A stretch of 64,000 nucleotides of DNA from Trichoplax adhaerens (taxonomy: Eukaryota; Placozoa; Uniplacotomia; Trichoplacea; Trichoplacidae). The DNA is taken from positions 2,490,297 to 2,554,296 of the forward strand of contig NW_002060951.1 in assembly GCF_000150275.1 (NCBI RefSeq). The letters are read 5' to 3'. The notes under the pieces were generated by a model that saw only the letters and a list, made by a program, of their open reading frames with translations, did not search any database and was not told the origin of the DNA. Made by a program: the position numbers and the translations under genes. Each line of letters opens with the position of its first letter. The first letter of the stretch is position 1. This document shows, one piece after another, positions 22,507-35,762 of the stretch.

Positions 22507-25337
22507 ATGACACGAAAGAAGAGCTTATTCTACGAGGCTGCAACTTTGATACTGGTTGCTCATGGCGATGCTACTAATAAATTTCAGGATATTACACGTA
22601 ATGTAATTAAGAGGTCTGCCCCGAAAGTTTTAATGGTACAACGCAGCAGTCAAAGTTCTTTCATGGTACGAATACTAATTCGAGATTGTAATTTAGATAT
22701 TTGCAGTCGCTGTGTCGATCATACGATATTTCATTATAGCATATCCATACACACGTAGATAAACTGCGAAATACGAGTACGTAATCTTGCAGTAGTCACG
22801 AATTTTTTACTTTTCTTTAGATCATAGATTTCGTTTTTTTTATGGGTAGAGGCCAGACTAGAGTTTCTACCTACAATACTTTTTGTATAGCTCTACTGTA
22901 GATTAGAGCTCTTATCTAAAATCAATATCTACTAATGATTTTATTTTAATTTAATTAATTATTAATTTATTTTATTTATAAAGCCGAGTGCGGGCGTGTT
23001 TCCTGGTGGTAGGACTGACAAGGTCGATTTCAGTCCTGAATGGAAGGACATATACACCCAAAAGGTTAGCTGGCAATCAATTTTGGACAGTTTACCGAAA
23101 AGCTGCGATCCCCGACCACCTATATACACTAGAGTGATAAAAGACGTAATTTTGCCTTCCGACATTGGATTTCGTATTTGTGCTATCCGAGAAACGTTCG
23201 AAGAAAGTGGATTACTGTTATTAAGAAATAATCCAGATGGCGCATTCATAAATAATCCTGCAGCACAATATGCTAGCTGCATTACGTTGACACTATCCGA
23301 GTTACAGAAATGGCGAAAGATTATTCGACAAGATGCATCGCAGTTTCTAAGGTTATGCAGGTACGTTTGCTCAAATTGCTGTAATACGTATGTATTGTAT
23401 CGAATAATAATATCTAAAATTTCGCCAGATCTCTAAGTAGTTTCTGCAGTACGATGATATAGAGAAAGCATCCATAACGATGAATTTACAATTATGAAGT
23501 CATATTTGTAATGCAGGAATTTTTGACTATAACTCTCGGTAGAGAATTAGAGGCTGTGCCTGATATTTGGTCGCTACATGATTGGAGTAACTGGTTCACG
23601 CCTGCCGGGTACTCCAAACGCTTTGACACGGCTTTTTTTCTATGCTGCCTAAAAAATACGAAGGACCTAATAAATGATTCGGATTCTGAAGTCAGGAAAT
23701 CATTCGTATGTTGTTACTATAGTTTTCAATAACATTATAATCTAACATTTAAAACTAGATAGCAAATGATTAATTTAAGCTGATTATATATAATTATATT
23801 ATTAATCGAGGGGATAAATAATTATCTCTAGACAATCTTATATGTACTCGTTTACATGTAATTAGAAATTCCAAAAGACGAGAAATTTTAATCTTAATCT
23901 TGTTAGCTAAACGTTAGTCTCGCGATGAGCAAGGTGTCGTCACGAGTACGTATAAGATAGTCTAGAAATGATTATTTACCCTCTTGATGCAAACATTTAC
24001 TATAAAAACAAGAAGTAGATATCTGAAGTATAGTATTATTCTTTTAAAGGTATTTAAATTCTGCGAATTAATTGTTCTTCGGAATTCTTGGAAAATATTT
24101 TTAAATGGTTTAGTGGAGTAAACCTTCGGAAGTACTACGATACCATGTAAACAAAGAATTATTTCTGTATCCTCCACAGATTCATGAGCTATCGAGGTTG
24201 CTTAAGTAAGTGTATAGTTGTCACTGATTAACTCCTTAAAATCATGACGGTACCCTTACGGGTCCGTAAAGATAATAACAATACTAATTGTTAGACTGTC
24301 CTATACAGATATTAATGAAATAACTTTTACTTCTATCATATACTCATGAACAGATTTTATTCTAGACATTATATTAATTGCAGCATTGAAAGTGAAAGAT
24401 TTGCAATCCTATAAAGCAATGTAGTACTAATAGCTGTTACAATACCTGTGTGAGCTTATTACCTCGTGAAGATTGTTGTATTATTGTTAATGCTAATCAT
24501 GCCGTAATACTGTACTCAGTTTTTGTAGTATCATCTTACAGTATCTAACATTGAAATTGCAGAATCTGGCGGTATTTTGCTTAGAATCTAAATACGTAAG
24601 CTTGAAACTTAGCAATCTCATTATTTGGCTTGTTTGTGTATTTACAGCTTTGAAACCGTGCAAGAATTATTGTCATTTTCTCATCATCGACCTAGAAATC
24701 ATAGTACTTTGCAATATTTGACGGTACCAATCAAATGCAAGAACGGCACTATTGTAAGTATATCTGCATATACAAACTTCATAAATATCTGATAAGTTCG
24801 TACGTATTTGCAATTCATCTTATTGCACTGGTGTTGATATAGAAGATACCGAATTTCAGTAATACTATCAAAGATTTATTTACTATTCACACCGTTGTAA
24901 TCGAATTCTTTACTGTAGAAAATAGTAGCAAATAGACTCTTGGATAAAATAAATACATCATTTCTCATTCTTAGCTTACAGGCTAACAGTTATTAATACC
25001 AATATGCATACATAAAAGTAATCATATCGACATTGTATGTATTCAACCAATATCACAGACTGTTTTAAGTGGCGATTCGCTATATCCTATGGATAAGCGA
25101 CCAATTAGAGAAAATATTTTGGTACCAGAAGATGAAATTTGGTATGGAGAATTGATAAATAGAGAAGAAGATACGATTGAACAACTGAATGCCTCCAGTA
25201 CACATTTGCATCGATACGTTTTTCCTAACTTCATGGAACCATTCTCTAAACTTAAAGAAAGTTCGGTATCTATTGTTCCTTATGCAAATACCCGTCTATT
25301 AGATGGTCACAAGCCATTGCAATTATCTTGGCTATAA
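22507..25337 (+). CDS. NUDT19: NUDT19-like hydrolase, copy C, inverted, without PTS1
   Basis: Six exons: 22507-22665, 22984-23360, 23543-23705, 24114-24205, 24648-24753, 25059-25337; 391 aa. Exons 2, 4 and 5 have exactly the lengths of those in copy A (377, 92, 106 bp). Blocks include QRSSQSSFM, VFPGGRTDKVDF, the catalytic RETFEESG, PDIWSLHDWSNWFTP and LSGDSLYP. The N-terminal region is longer because of the insert between LILVAHGDA and VLMVQRSS. The protein ends LQLSWL, which does not fit the PTS1 consensus. Its last exon shares DGHKPLQL with copy B (DGHKPPQLF), so B and C are probably each other's closest relatives. It is oriented opposite to A and B. Confidence 0.93.
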
Positions 25338-27342
25338 CCGAAACAAAAACAAATTTAATTAATTAAATATCCGTCACTTCTTTTTAAATGTATACAACAT
25401 GCACTATTCTTACTATGTTATAACTCAAAATTTACGAGCTAGACTCGTTGTTTATATCTTATTTTTAATAAAGCTCAGCATCTATAGCAGTATTAACAAT
25501 ATTAAATAACAAAATGGTAAAAGCAATAATTAAGGGTACGTAATTGCGCTGACTATGAATTTGGTAAGCTTATTCATCGGACACTATTCTAATTTCGTTT
25601 TGATTAATAAATTAATAGCATACATATTCATCTCAGATCGATATTGATAATTAACTGAAGATCTAATGTAGTAGATAAAGAATTGCCTCTTGTACTAAAT
25701 GGCTAGCTGCTCAGATATACTAGCTATTTTCAAATGCTGCATTAAAGATCTCACTAAGCAATCTGAAATTTCTCCATTGAAGTTTTTGGTGCTTATAAAA
25801 TGCAACTACTTTATGATAGAATAATGATAAGTCATTTCTTGTATTATATGAATCTGTCAAATTTAGTATTTCAATTGAAGTTATTAGTTTACAATACTTT
25901 ATTCGATTAAAATTTCGTGTCAATGCGATAATTATATTGTAAGCTGCTAAATTTCATCAGTGCCAAAGCATATAAGTTGTTCTATAGCCCTTCGTGAGAA
26001 ATAATTGCTTTATTAGACAAGGTTATATAAACGTATAATTATTATTCAATTGTTATAAAAGTACCGTATCAAAAAATAATATTTATGATGACGGTAATAT
26101 TGGTAAGTACGCGTAACTAAACCTGATAATACGATAACTAGTATAGCAAATCACCTTCCTGAAATTGTTATGTAGAATGGTAGTAATTTACATGCAAGCA
26201 TATGAACACAGTTGTTAGTGTTCAGTTACAGTTACGTCACTTTTCTTGCGGATATAATAGTATTAACTATTAACAAAAGCTGCAAGAGATTATCGTTACC
26301 TTATTTCCTGTAAGCACAGCAAATAAATCGTAGAGTGCAATCGCTGATGGCTCAAACTTTTAACAACGCACCTCTAGTTAAGAATTAATAGGATACTAAC
26401 TGCCTATTATACAATGAAAAGGATAGATCTCACTATATAACATATGTAATATTTATCTTGCTTTCAATTTTATAACAGCACGATTAACTAACAATTTATT
26501 TGCCTCGATTGTTAAAAACAATATGGATTTTTGATCTTGCTGGTTCTAGATACTTGGCTTTATTTGAGCATCCGGTGATGAAGTTTAAGAATGTTAGTAT
26601 GATAGTGTAAATTAAAATTGCCCTGGTATTCTACCACAGCGAGCAAAAACAATTAGAAAAGATTTTAGTTCCAATGGCCAATAGCAATATTTCTCTATAT
26701 AAAGTAAATACAATACCGTAGTATATGAGCTATTATATCTTGCAATCAAAGAATACACAATATTATACAGTACCTTGTACGTCAGAATAAATCCTATAAT
26801 AGGTAGAGATACCATATGATTTATCATCAACTAAATACATATGTTGGATTTACAGTAATAAAATAGGTACGGTACCTATGATTCGATACTACAGTACACA
26901 AGCAACCGTAAAAGTTGGTCCATTACATATAGAAAATTAATTATTCAGAATGATATAAGGTGTCAGATAGACAATAGAGCAAAAAGTGATAAAATATTTT
27001 TAGAATCGTTTTTACTTAGTTTTCATTAATGCTGCTAACGGATCTGACTAAGAAAGACAGATAGATCTATCTAAGGACTACGCTAGAAGTTACAATACTG
27101 TACACGTACGCGTACATGTAGTTGTAGTGCAGTATTAAATTGATTAAAGGAGATTTATAAATAGATAGTAGGTACAATATATGTATATATATATACCTTC
27201 ATATGTACTACAGCAACAAATCCATCTCCATTTATTAAAAATTTAAACAATAAATCATAGTGTCCACTTAGCAATAAACTTCTTCAGGTTTATTTTAAAA
27301 TTAAGATCATATGACATAGTTCAGTACAGTAGTAGTGTTATT
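25338..27342. other. 2 kb intergenic, nothing recognised
   Basis: 3' flank of NUDT19 copy C and upstream region of the TMEM134-like gene. GTAC-type palindromes occur near 27093-27120 (tactgtacacgtacgcgtac) and 27324-27332, just before the next gene, plus an (AT)n run at 27178-27200. Confidence 0.45.
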
Positions 27343-29603
27343 ATGTCAGAGCAACACCAAGATGAACCTCATAGTCCGGTAACTAAAAGTTCTGCGGCTG
27401 ATGGTGAGCGTCAAGTTGGTATAATAAAACTAGCTGCTATTCAAATTAAAACGGAAGCAAGTAGTGTTTATGAAAAGACAGATGGTATACATTGCTACGA
27501 TGCCATGCAGGATGGTAATAAATCACCTTCTCAGGTAAATCGATGAATATCAACTTTAGCACTGATTCACTGTGACCGCAAAGCTATTTTAGAAGTAAGA
27601 TTGATATCCTTTTTGAACGTGGTATTATTGATAGCAATAGTAGTTAATGCGATTATTTACTCTAAGCAACTACGAAAACCTAGATATGCTAGTTTAGTAA
27701 CTTAGCATTGTGCTTAAAATATTTGAAATTAAGAATGATGACTAGCGAAACCAGAATAATGTAATCTAAGGTGCGATTAGTAGAAGTACATTGATGGTAT
27801 TCCCTTATTATAACATTATTAATCAGTTTCGTCGATTTAAACGTTAACCAGCTTCTAGATTTGGTGATATCAATTTTTACTATTATTACGATGGTTAAAA
27901 TTGCTCTTTCAATTCAACAGATGTATGGATATACTAAATTATTTCAGTAAGAGTTAGTTTAGTATACGTAAAATAGTGAACAGCCCAATTTTAGTACACT
28001 TTTGGTGAAAGAGAGTGGGTGCTTTCTAATTGCTCTATACTAATCAGTAATTTGCATTAAGTGCGGTGGAAGCACAGTTTTAAAACTAAGTAACTGTAGT
28101 CTAATGGAAAGTAGCACTAAAATAGTTGAAATTGATTAAATAGTTATCATCAATCTTAATTGAACAATCGCTATCTAATGTAATCATCTCAAACTAAGTA
28201 GTTCTCTTCATATGAAATGATTCGCACTTAGCTTACTTCAATCGAAATTACGCTATTTTTTGTTTCTAATATTATTGGCAATTGTGTAAAGGGGAACGAA
28301 GACTGTCATGATAATTTATCGCCAGAAGATCCTTTAAAACATTCCGATTCTAATCTGTAAGTTTCTTTTTATACATATAAGCACATACGATGTATAATGT
28401 ATTACTCTACCCAAAACTAATCAATTCATACAATATATGATATGTTACTGTAGGATTCTTTGATATTTTAGTAGCAAGGCTGAGTATTGAATCATCATAG
28501 TTGCTCATCAAATAAGTAACTGTTTTGCTACAATACTGCAGATCGGAAATAATTTATGTCGGTAATTGAATACACACCACGCATCCATAAATTTTTGGTG
28601 GTTATATGCCTATACAGTAGCGAATCGGTATAGTCTAATAATCTATGTGCGTGTAATCGATCTTTGCACACTTCTTGATTAAATACTTTAGATCTGACGA
28701 GCTAGAAGTCGATCAAAACAGCTTCAGGTAAACGGAATGTGTCGAATCTGCTATCAGCTTTAAGTCTTCTTACATATGATCTCTTCGTTCTTCTTTTTAA
28801 GAATCTTTATTTAAATCGTCAGACTATCTTTTCGAGAACTTCGTTTATTTTTATACAAATATGTATATTTATATACGAACATTGATTAACATTTTCAATA
28901 TTTCTAAATTATCAGTAATCTTTTTAAGCATCCTTACATAAGGAAGCAGTGGCGGTCGATCGCTTTAGCGGGCGTATTGCTATTGGCTGGATTTAGTAAG
29001 TCACCTTATCACCTACGTAAAGATCATATAATATATTCATAAAAGCGAAAGTGCGAACTATTCTTCGACTTAGCTATGAAAATCATAATAGTTGATTGTA
29101 TGGTATCACACTACTCATATGATTACTATGGCAATAACGTACGAATACTTTAGTTATTACACATTAATGATAAAGACCTGTGTTACAGTGTAAGTTCAAC
29201 ACAGTTAGTACGGTAATCTGTTTAGATTTATTTTTTTAACATTTTAAGCGTGCTTATGTTACTTGTAGGTTTCTTGATGACCGGAGTTATATTAATAATC
29301 AATCACAGTAGTGGTGAGCAAACACTACGTTATCTATTATACCATAAAAGAGATTAATTGAAATTGTTTTGAATCTAGTTTTTATTTATTTACTTGAGCA
29401 GACACTAAAAGCCTGGTTTTCTTCCTATGTTCGGCCTTATGCTTATTGCCTAGCGGTAAGATAATAATCTATGCTTTTAAACTTTAATGACAGATTTATG
29501 AACATAATTTCGCTCTTTTCTTGCAGTTTATCAAATAGGAATCACTTTTTCTGCCATAAGGCAAAGGAAAGATTATAATTTACAGACTTATTCATTAGAT
29601 TAG
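27343..29603 (+). CDS. TMEM134: two-pass membrane protein of the TMEM134/TMEM230 family
   Basis: Seven short exons: 27343-27534, 28292-28356, 28692-28727, 28943-28995, 29269-29313, 29402-29455, 29527-29603. All junctions are in phase, giving 173 aa. The first 97 residues are acidic, serine-rich and probably disordered (MSEQHQDEPHSP..., NLSPEDPLKHSDSNL). Two membrane spans follow: IALAGVLLLAGFSFLMTGV (about 103-121) and LVFFLCSALCLLPSVYQIG (about 135-153). A short basic tail IRQRKDYN ends the protein. This layout, with KQWRSIALA before span 1 and the LLPSVYQI block in span 2, fits DUF872 (TMEM134/TMEM230), endomembrane proteins of poorly known role. I favour TMEM134 for the long acidic N terminus; TMEM230 is the alternative. 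Introns are large relative to exons. Confidence 0.82.
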
Positions 29604-30941
29604 CATATTAATTTGCCCTCTTACTTCGAAGTTAGTTTAGCTATGCAAAATTACTGTATACGAACAGACACAAGAATATGTAAACTCGATTAAATGCTAT
29701 GTTCTTGGAAGATTCATTTTATTTCCTATAATATGTATTAGGATATGAAGATCATTAAAAGATAGCTAAATGTTAAATAAGTAATTTTAGATTGTATCAG
29801 GCGTCTGAGTTTAAGTCTCCACGTTCTTTAGTTAGATATGGTAATCGAATCAAGAAATATTAATGCAAAGTTATTTCAACGATACCTCAACGATATCGAA
29901 ATATCTAAATTTTCCTTCTTTAATATTAATTAGAATAACGGCAATCTTGTTATAAGTTAAACCTTCAGCGTGTTACGTATAATTATTGTAATTTTATAAC
30001 TCCAGATCAAAAGTTGAACATAGATTATATAGCGTCATGTGTGTAATAATGCATAAATTTTCTCAATCTCATAAAATGAATACGATAAATGTACCTGTAT
30101 ATAGTCAATAAATTTTAATGTTTACAGCTTAAATACTGAAGCAAAGAATTCACATATCGATGCGAATACAATTTAAATAAATAGTAAGACTAGCGTTTGA
30201 TTTTATAGAATTGCATATACGTCACGTTAAAGTTATTAATAGAGCAAATCCTAGTTGCGTAAGTATTTTATTAATTGATATTTTCAAAAACGAGCCCCAA
30301 AAATTACATTAACAACTTAACGTGAATGGTGTAGTTTTCGGCGTGTACGTATATTTTTATGAGGGCTTTATAATAGTATCCGAGAGGAAATTGGAACTCC
30401 GTATCAAATACTTAGGTATCAACTGCAGATGTTTTTCATGATATGCTACATTCTCTTGCAAATTAATGACAAGCTTACAATTAACTACCCATTGCTTATA
30501 TGTTACCTAAAATATACTTTCAGAATAATCAAATATATTAGCTATAACGTTGTATTCTAAATTGAAAAAATTTTTATGTTTCCTATAATTTCTTAGCTGA
30601 CTTTATAGGAAGCATTTTTACCGTATACAGCGTAATAATTTTAAATTTGCGAAGGTATACATATCTGACCATTAACAATTTTCTAAAATTTTATTATTAA
30701 TTTTTTATTTTGATCTTTATAAATATGTAAGGGGGCAATAAAGATGAAAGTGTTTTATCAGCTTTAGTTTACGCTATGAGTAGAAAGACTGCCATCCATT
30801 AAATCAAACAGCTTCAACTGATAATTTCACTACGTCTGAAAAAGTAACAAATTTAATACTTGACAAAGTAAATAATGATAAGATGGCTGATTTAATGTTA
30901 TGTACATCATCTCATTGGATGTAAAGTTGATCCTTCTCGGA
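29604..30941. other. intergenic between converging genes, nothing recognised
   Basis: AT-rich 3' flanks of the TMEM134-like gene and the SEL1-repeat gene. No exon, repeat array or RNA gene seen. Confidence 0.5.
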
Positions 30942-33679
30942 TTACTGATTATCTTGATTATCGATTTCATTACAGACTTGTTCGTATAGTTGCCTAGCAT
31001 TGTCATTCCTAGTTGCAGCTTTGCCATACCATTCCTTTGCTTTTCTGATGTCCTTATTTACACCGATGCCATTATAGTACATATTGGCCAGATTAACCTA
31101 ATTTCAATAATGAATTACTTAGTAAACATTTGTTAGAGTTGATATCAAGCACTATATTATTCATCTATTTGTAAAAATATTACATGGCCTATAGCCTTAA
31201 CTGTTAAATCTTTATGCACTTTCATATACGAATTCTATATTTAAACAATATTCCTTGAATTCATATAGAACAATAAATTTACGAGAAGCTGTATTACGTC
31301 AATATATCACTATCACGTTCAGTGCAAAAGTGCAAAAGTGTTAAGTGCCTAACACCTGTGCATATGGAAAGCCCTGCTCTGCTGCTGCAGTAAAATATTC
31401 GGCAGCCATTTTGAAGTCTGCTGTGACACCATTTCCAGAAAAATAGTGAGTTCCAACATTATATAGTGCCATGACGTTTCCTAAGACAGAATATATTAAA
31501 GAATTGTATCACAAGGATATAGCACATTAGAGTAGTACTAGAGTATCCAAATTGGTTAAAGATTCGGATCCGAAGTAACATTACAGTTATTAGCAAGTAC
31601 CTTGTGAAGCTGCAATTTCATAGTGTTTGAATGCATGTTCGTGAGATTGATCTACTCCTAATCCATGTGAATAACAATAAGCTAATGATATGTGGGCATC
31701 AACATCATGTCTCTGCGCTGCTTCCTTATAATAACTGATAGATTTCGGTAGATCCTGATCTACACCCAGGCCCTGTCGGTATATGTGACCTTTTCCGTTC
31801 AATACAGGTAACGATCAGATCAAGAGTAAAATTTTGAAATTATATGACAATGGTATAGTAGATTTCGAAACTGAAAATAGAGTAAATAGTTGTTCACATC
31901 AGTTATGAATGAAGGTATTATATGCTTACCGAGCATTGTGCCTGCTGCTGCGATTCCATTCATTTTACTAGTCTAAAGGTAATTCTAGAATTTAATGATA
32001 ATATACGTATAGCCTTGTATGTACAAATTAAGCATCAAATTTAGTTTTTTTCCATACATTATATAAATCATGAGCAATGTCATAGTCTTGCTTTACACCG
32101 TTACCCTTGAGATACATTCCTGCAAGCGCATACTAAATGATAAAAACGTAATATTGATGTATTAATTAGCGTCCAAGAATCAACCTTGAAGTGCGTTGTG
32201 ATCTATAGTTTGAGGTACTGTTTCCAAGGAAGTTTTACTGCATGTAATTACCGGATATACGAGCTGTACTGATCTATAGTATATAGACTAATTGTGCCAG
32301 GTAATGGCATTAATTTAATGTAAATCAGATTCAGAAATCCTATTTTGGTTGGGATGATAAATATTTAGAGATGTTTGAGTTACACCATAGAATCTAGATT
32401 TAAAGATAAAAACCTGTGCATATGGATGACCCTTTGAAGATAGTTCAGTCATCATTGCAGCTGCTTCTGGTAAATCTGCAGCAATACCTTGTCCTTCAAC
32501 ATAAAATAAGGTAAAACAATGCGTACAGTGTTGAAATAAAATAGTTCGAAGTGTCTAACATATATAAATTACCTGTTCTCAATAACTGAGCATAGCTATA
32601 TTTCGCTTGAATGTTACCCCTCATTGCAGCTGATCGAAGGAGTTGAGCAGCAACCTTGATAGACTCTTCTCCGACTGAAATAGAAAGCTCTTATGTCGAG
32701 AAATATTGTTAAAATTCGAATTTTGATACTAATATTAACCTTCAGTTTCTGTTTCGTAGGTTAAAATTGCAAGCTCTACCAACTCTTCCGGACTGACTGT
32801 ATACAATGCATGCGACGTATCGGTTAATTGCTACGATATTGTGAATTTTGAAGCTTCGTAAGAAACTGGTAAATCCAGTTTTACAATGAACTTATACGCG
32901 GATATCCTACCTTTTATGGCGTCCTGGTCAAGGTAAGTTGCACCAATCTCACCATCAGCTACTGAGAATGCAATCTCTAAAATACTTAATTGCTTTTTTA
33001 TTAATTCTTCGTCTCGTTTTTCTTTCTTCCGTAAATTTTTCTTAACAAGTCTTGCGATATCTACCTGTTCCACTATGAAAGTAGTGACGTTAACGTTACT
33101 AGAATGTTTGGTAGAAGAAATGCTTCATGCCGCGTAGATCAAATCTCTGCAATAAGCCAATCCCTTAACTAAGCTAATCGGATTACCCGTACCAATATTA
33201 ACCATTAAATGTAAACTATTGCGTGAAAGTCTGCTAAAGCAACCAACTAGAATTAATTTTGGTAAACGTGTGTTCGTTTAAGTACGTTTATGCAACAATA
33301 TCCTATGTGCGGTAGGGTGCCCACTGCACAGCTACTACTATATTACAAGAGGATACAGTATTCGTACTGCATATGATCCCTGACCTGAGAGAAATTTCTT
33401 CCGTTTTGAATCAGGTGAAGATTGTTGATCAGAATATAGTCTGGATAGGACTTGTACATTGCTGCATCTTATCTGTATTGCATCTTTCATAGACGTTACT
33501 AGTGTGAAAGAGTTACAAGCATAATAAGAATATAAATATTTTGATCGACGAATCCAACCGGACGACAACACATTACGATCGATCTGCATAGCACTATACT
33601 GCCTGCAATGAGTCAAAGCAAAGTTTGTTAGGCACCGTCTGCCAACCGGAGAAAAGTAACAACGAAGCATTATCGCCAT
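30942..33679 (-). CDS. SEL1-repeat protein with mitochondrial-type N terminus
   Basis: Ten exons: 33679-33385, 33072-32911, 32796-32740, 32674-32573, 32493-32414, 32132-32058, 31972-31930, 31789-31601, 31480-31356, 31097-30942; total 428 codons (427 aa), all phases consistent. Residues 1-35 (start MAIMLRCYFSPVGRRC) are rich in Arg and lack acids up to residue 34, suggesting a mitochondrial presequence. A charged helical stretch (VKKNLRKKEKRDEEL) follows. About seven SEL1/TPR-like repeats run to the C terminus, with cores such as YALAGMYLKGNGVKQDYD, YRQGLGVDQDLPKSISYY and LANMYYNGIGVNKDIRKA. Such repeats are protein-binding solenoids. Presequence plus SEL1 repeats resembles DELE1, a mitochondrial stress relay, but this is only inference. 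The third exon could start at two sites; I chose 32796 because only it keeps frame. Confidence 0.8.
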
Positions 33680-33854
33680 TCCTCTATACAGTATATTAGG
33701 GTAAAAAGTTTTTGCAATGGTGCAATCCCTACTCGGTACACATTCGAGTGCCTTACTCACACAATGAGATTTATTAATAACGATTGTAGTATTTTGTTAC
33801 GTTATTTTTAATTACTGTACTACTATCGTTATCCTGGAGACTGGAGCCTTGTGT

Positions 33855-34200
33855 CAGACTGTACAGTGTACAGTATGCAATAATGTACTAGCAGTAGAGT
33901 ACCACTCAGCGTACAGTTCTGAACACCGAACAATAATAATACGCATGTTGCTCTTTGCACTGCTGCCACTTTTCTTTCATTATCCCTGTTGCACTGAGCT
34001 ATGGAGCTATTAGTTATTTCATACATTAGTTTGGTCTTTAGACTTCTAGATCTAGAAGTCCATGGTTCGCTATTACTGTACAATGTACATTGTATAGTGC
34101 ATATATATGACATGCTGTACGCTGTACAGTATATAATAACATATGCGCGTAGCAAATAAAATACGAGTACTGTACACATGCAAACGAACCTACTGTACTT
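33855..34200. repeat. scattered GTAC palindromes
   Basis: Copies of ctgtacagtgtacagtat, ctgtacaatgtacattgta, gctgtacagtata and gtactgtacac are spread over about 350 bp within 0.6 kb upstream of the SEL1-repeat gene start. Confidence 0.65.
34042..34061. repeat. 20-bp perfect palindrome
   Basis: gacttctaga followed directly by its reverse complement tctagaagtc. It lies inside the GTAC-palindrome zone upstream of the SEL1-repeat gene. Confidence 0.85.
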
Positions 34201-35762
34201 ACTCAAGTTATTAGCGATCAATACTTTTATAATTTACTTTACTCCTTAGTATTGTTGTGTATTACTATCTAGAGCTGATACTAACAACCGTATTGAAGGT
34301 TCGTATTATTCTCAATTAGCATGGAGACAAGAAATTGAACGCGTAGTTAAAGTTATTGTAAAACTAACTACTAGCTCCTACTCTCTTTATTGTATTAAAA
34401 AAAACGGCGGCTTATATACGTGACCGTTTACATTTACAACGCAATATAATTGCAAGTTTGTTTAATACTTAATTCATTAGTGTGGGCAGTACAATCTACA
34501 ATTAACACGTAGAATTAACAAGTGTAGAAAAACAAATTTTTAGAATACTATAAATAATAAAATATAATCATCACGATTATTATTATGTAACCTGTGACAA
34601 TAGCAAATTTGTAACATACTAAATTAAGGTAATGTCGAATTAACGCAAACACACAATAGCAATCTTAAATGTACCATAACCGATTAATCCTGTATATAGT
34701 AATCCATCGTATTAAACGTACAATTCAATAAATATAGCGTAGTATACAATAGGTATCATTACAGACTGAGATACCGTATCTATGGATATTAGGCTAAGGG
34801 CTTTAAGATGAACGATGCATCACACCCTTAAGGGTATTTTTAAATACTTACAATGGAGAAACAGCATCTACTCGTATTTTCTTGTATGTAAGCTGTCATA
34901 TGCTGTAGAATACTTGTAAATCTCATGATGGCAATCAAGCCTTGTTAAAGAGTCAATGGACATAAAAATTTATGTTCGACTTTATTCTTGCAAAGTAGCT
35001 CACTTTTCAAACTTACGAGGTAAATACTGAACATGTACACAGTATATAAGCAGTGTTTACTGTATTACTGTATACATTACACACGTAGTACTGTACAAGC
35101 ATGACAGGTGGTAACATAAAGGCACAATATATAAAATATTATCAGCTATGTTTCTTCTTTTAATTCTTTTAAATTACAAATCGCGTAACTATTAAGGAAT
35201 ACGTATGAGTACATAATAAATCTAAAATCTAAAATCCAATTCCCCTTATTAATAAAATTGTTTATTAATACATATTTACTAGAAGTACTAAGATTAATTA
35301 GAGCGTCATTTAGAGGTAAAATTGAAATTTAGATCTTGCCAAAAAATTTTCGGTTCCTCCTCCTAATCAATAAGAAATAATTCCCGCAGGGGAGAAGGAA
35401 AAGGAATACAGTTACGGTATTGCTACTCTTGAAGAGAATTAGATAGTTTTGTAAAATATAGTCAAACGCCTCATATGATAAACAGTAGAAACATCGCTTG
35501 AATAAGAAAATGTACATGACATATCAAATATAAAGTTAACATATCAGAAGTTCCCGGATGTGAAGCTCTAGCGTTGTCAGAATTTAGTTAAATGTAATTT
35601 AACAAGTAAAATGGAAAATTCGCACTAAAGATATATTAAAATCTCATAATTTAAACGAATTTAAAGAATCGGAAGAAAGTATCAATTACTATTAGAACTT
35701 TATTTATACAATACAGAATAAAAAATGAACATAGATAGTCCGGTAATCGACGAATGATTAAC

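Larger units (their letters stand above)
33680..35762. other. 2.1 kb intergenic with GTAC palindromes upstream of the SEL1 gene
   Basis: GTAC-family stretches at about 33855-34200 (ctgtacagtgtacagtat and ctgtacagtata among others) lie upstream of the SEL1 gene start. A 20-bp perfect palindrome lies at 34042-34061. The rest is AT-rich and without exons. Confidence 0.5.

Noticed and set aside
32797-32829. Upstream acceptor for SEL1-gene exon 3 at 32829
   Set aside because: Using it breaks phase with exon 2 and gives a stop; the acceptor before 32796 keeps frame.
33829-34221. 130-codon minus-strand frame
   Set aside because: Low-complexity Cys/Tyr/Thr-rich product from the GTAC-repeat zone, without family match.
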